A stretch of DNA of 64,000 nucleotides from Frigoriglobus tundricola (lineage in GTDB: Bacteria; Planctomycetota; Planctomycetia; Gemmatales; Gemmataceae). The notes below the pieces were generated by a model. The model was not told the DNA's origin, did no database searches, and worked only from the letters and a program-made list of their open reading frames with translations. The position numbers and the translations under genes were made by a program. Shown here piece by piece: positions 63,490 to 64,000 of the stretch (position 1 is the first letter of the stretch; each line of letters opens with the position of its first letter). The DNA is taken from positions 992,001-1,056,000 of the forward strand of contig NZ_CP053452.2 in the NCBI RefSeq assembly GCF_013128195.2, in the 5' to 3' direction.

Positions 63490-63595
63490 GGGCCACTGTT
63501 GGAGACAGCGACCGCTATGGGCGCATGGGCCTGCTTGAGAACCGCAACACGCCATCTGGCGTGCGCCCACCGACTGTCGGAGTCAGTCGGCCGCC
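63490..63595. repeat. Inverted repeat with CTGTCGGAG hairpins
   Basis: CCACTGTTGGAGACAGCGAC near 63491 and ACCGACTGTCGGAGTCAGTC near 63570 are related to the pair at 35085-35196. It lies between the SDR stop and the desaturase start. Confidence 0.65.
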
Positions 63596-63610
63596 CGCAC
63601 AGGACCCGCC

Positions 63611-64000
63611 TTATCCCTTCGGGTACAGCCGCTTCATTTCGCGCGCGAGCAACCAGTCGGTGATGCGCGGGAAAAAGCGGTTGAACCGCAGCAGCCGCCG
63701 GGCTTCGGTGCCGAACACCGTCTCGCTCCGGTTCTTTCGGATCACCGTGACGATCTGGTCCGCGAGGTACTCCGGCGCCATCCCGTCCTCGAACCGCAGC
63801 TTCGCCCGGCCGTCGGCGCGGAGCCAGTTGTCGCGGAACCCGCTGTTCGTCATGCCCGGAACGACCGTCAGTACGTCCACATCGAACCGGCCGAACTCGG
63901 CCCGCCACGCCTCGGCGATCCCCACCAGGGCGGACTTACTGGCCGAGTACTCGGACCAGCCCGGCATCCCCTTGCGCCCGCACATCGAGGTCACGTTCAC
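63611..64000 (-). CDS. Short-chain dehydrogenase/reductase (partial)
   Basis: This C-terminal part of an SDR enzyme is 129 residues; the 5' end lies beyond base 64000. The active-site YSASKSALVG gives the Tyr-x3-Lys pair, and the preceding NVTSMCGRKG supplies a Ser-containing strand. VVPGMTNSGF is the usual segment after the active site. The C terminus is basic (REMKRLYPKG). It would oxidise or reduce an alcohol with NAD(P); the cofactor-binding N terminus is not visible. Confidence 0.9.
   Translation of the reverse strand: MNVTSMCGRKGMPGWSEYSASKSALVGIAEAWRAEFGRFDVDVLTVVPGMTNSGFRDNWLRADGRAKLRFEDGMAPEYLADQIVTVIRKNRSETVFGTEARRLLRFNRFFPRITDWLLAREMKRLYPKG

Noticed and set aside
1..64000. CRISPR array, tRNA or rRNA genes
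   Set aside because: No regularly spaced direct repeats and no cloverleaf or rRNA-like stretches were found when reading the window; a tRNA search program would settle the point.

Overview
The window is bacterial chromosome of very high G+C. It looks like a planctomycete of the Gemmataceae (Gemmata-like). Evidence: two genes carry the TIGR02996 repeat-companion domain that is abundant in Gemmata; one protein has the planctomycete pairing of a CxxCH cytochrome domain with WD40 repeats; one large protein ends in a DUF1559-like domain; MqnD implies futalosine-type menaquinone synthesis; and intergenic spaces are full of long palindromes. No rRNA, tRNA, CRISPR array, prophage or restriction system was seen.

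Layout. 1-8400: small lipoprotein, metallophosphoesterase, BON-domain protein, FHA-GAF histidine kinase, DUF3467 protein, secreted proteins and a phosphatase-like protein. 8800-13300: tandem paralogous exported proteins of unknown function, followed by an IS1595-family element inserted between the second paralog and what looks like its terminator. 13400-19600: TIGR02996/LRR protein, cytochrome/WD40 protein, VWA lipoprotein, and a membrane-anchored protein whose reading frame is interrupted by one in-frame TGA followed by a SECIS-like hairpin (selenoprotein candidate). 19700-28600: aminotransferase, enolase-superfamily enzyme, hydrolase, RlmI-like methyltransferase, second TIGR02996 protein with a response regulator, and an HDAC-family deacetylase. 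28800-31300: HU protein and a cluster of decayed genes. 31500-43300: transketolase, STAS protein, CxxCH/prenyltransferase-repeat protein, YidC, second metallophosphoesterase, DapA-like aldolase, GH3 protein, and a translationally coupled hydrolase-methyltransferase pair. 43700-56400: 1030-residue zinc-ribbon/DUF1559 protein, Gfo/Idh/MocA oxidoreductase, AlkB-like dioxygenase, glycoside hydrolase, aspartate/glutamate leucyltransferase, MqnD, and an amino-acid ABC transporter whose binding protein is fused to the permease. 56400-64000: hrpB broken by two frameshifts, ankyrin protein, DUF3500 protein, fatty acid desaturase, and an SDR gene cut by the window end.

Most genes appear to be single units or short groups. 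Clear couplings are ATGA overlaps (hydrolase/methyltransferase at 42500 and ABC permease/ATPase at 54814) and an 18-bp gap (response regulator/TIGR02996 protein at 27001). Many gene borders carry palindromes of several families. Some look like terminators, one lies inside hrpB in frame, and some overlap start regions. The most notable signals are the TGA-containing gene at 18545-19603, the palindrome and frameshifts in hrpB, and the nested dispersed repeats at 41496 and 48924.
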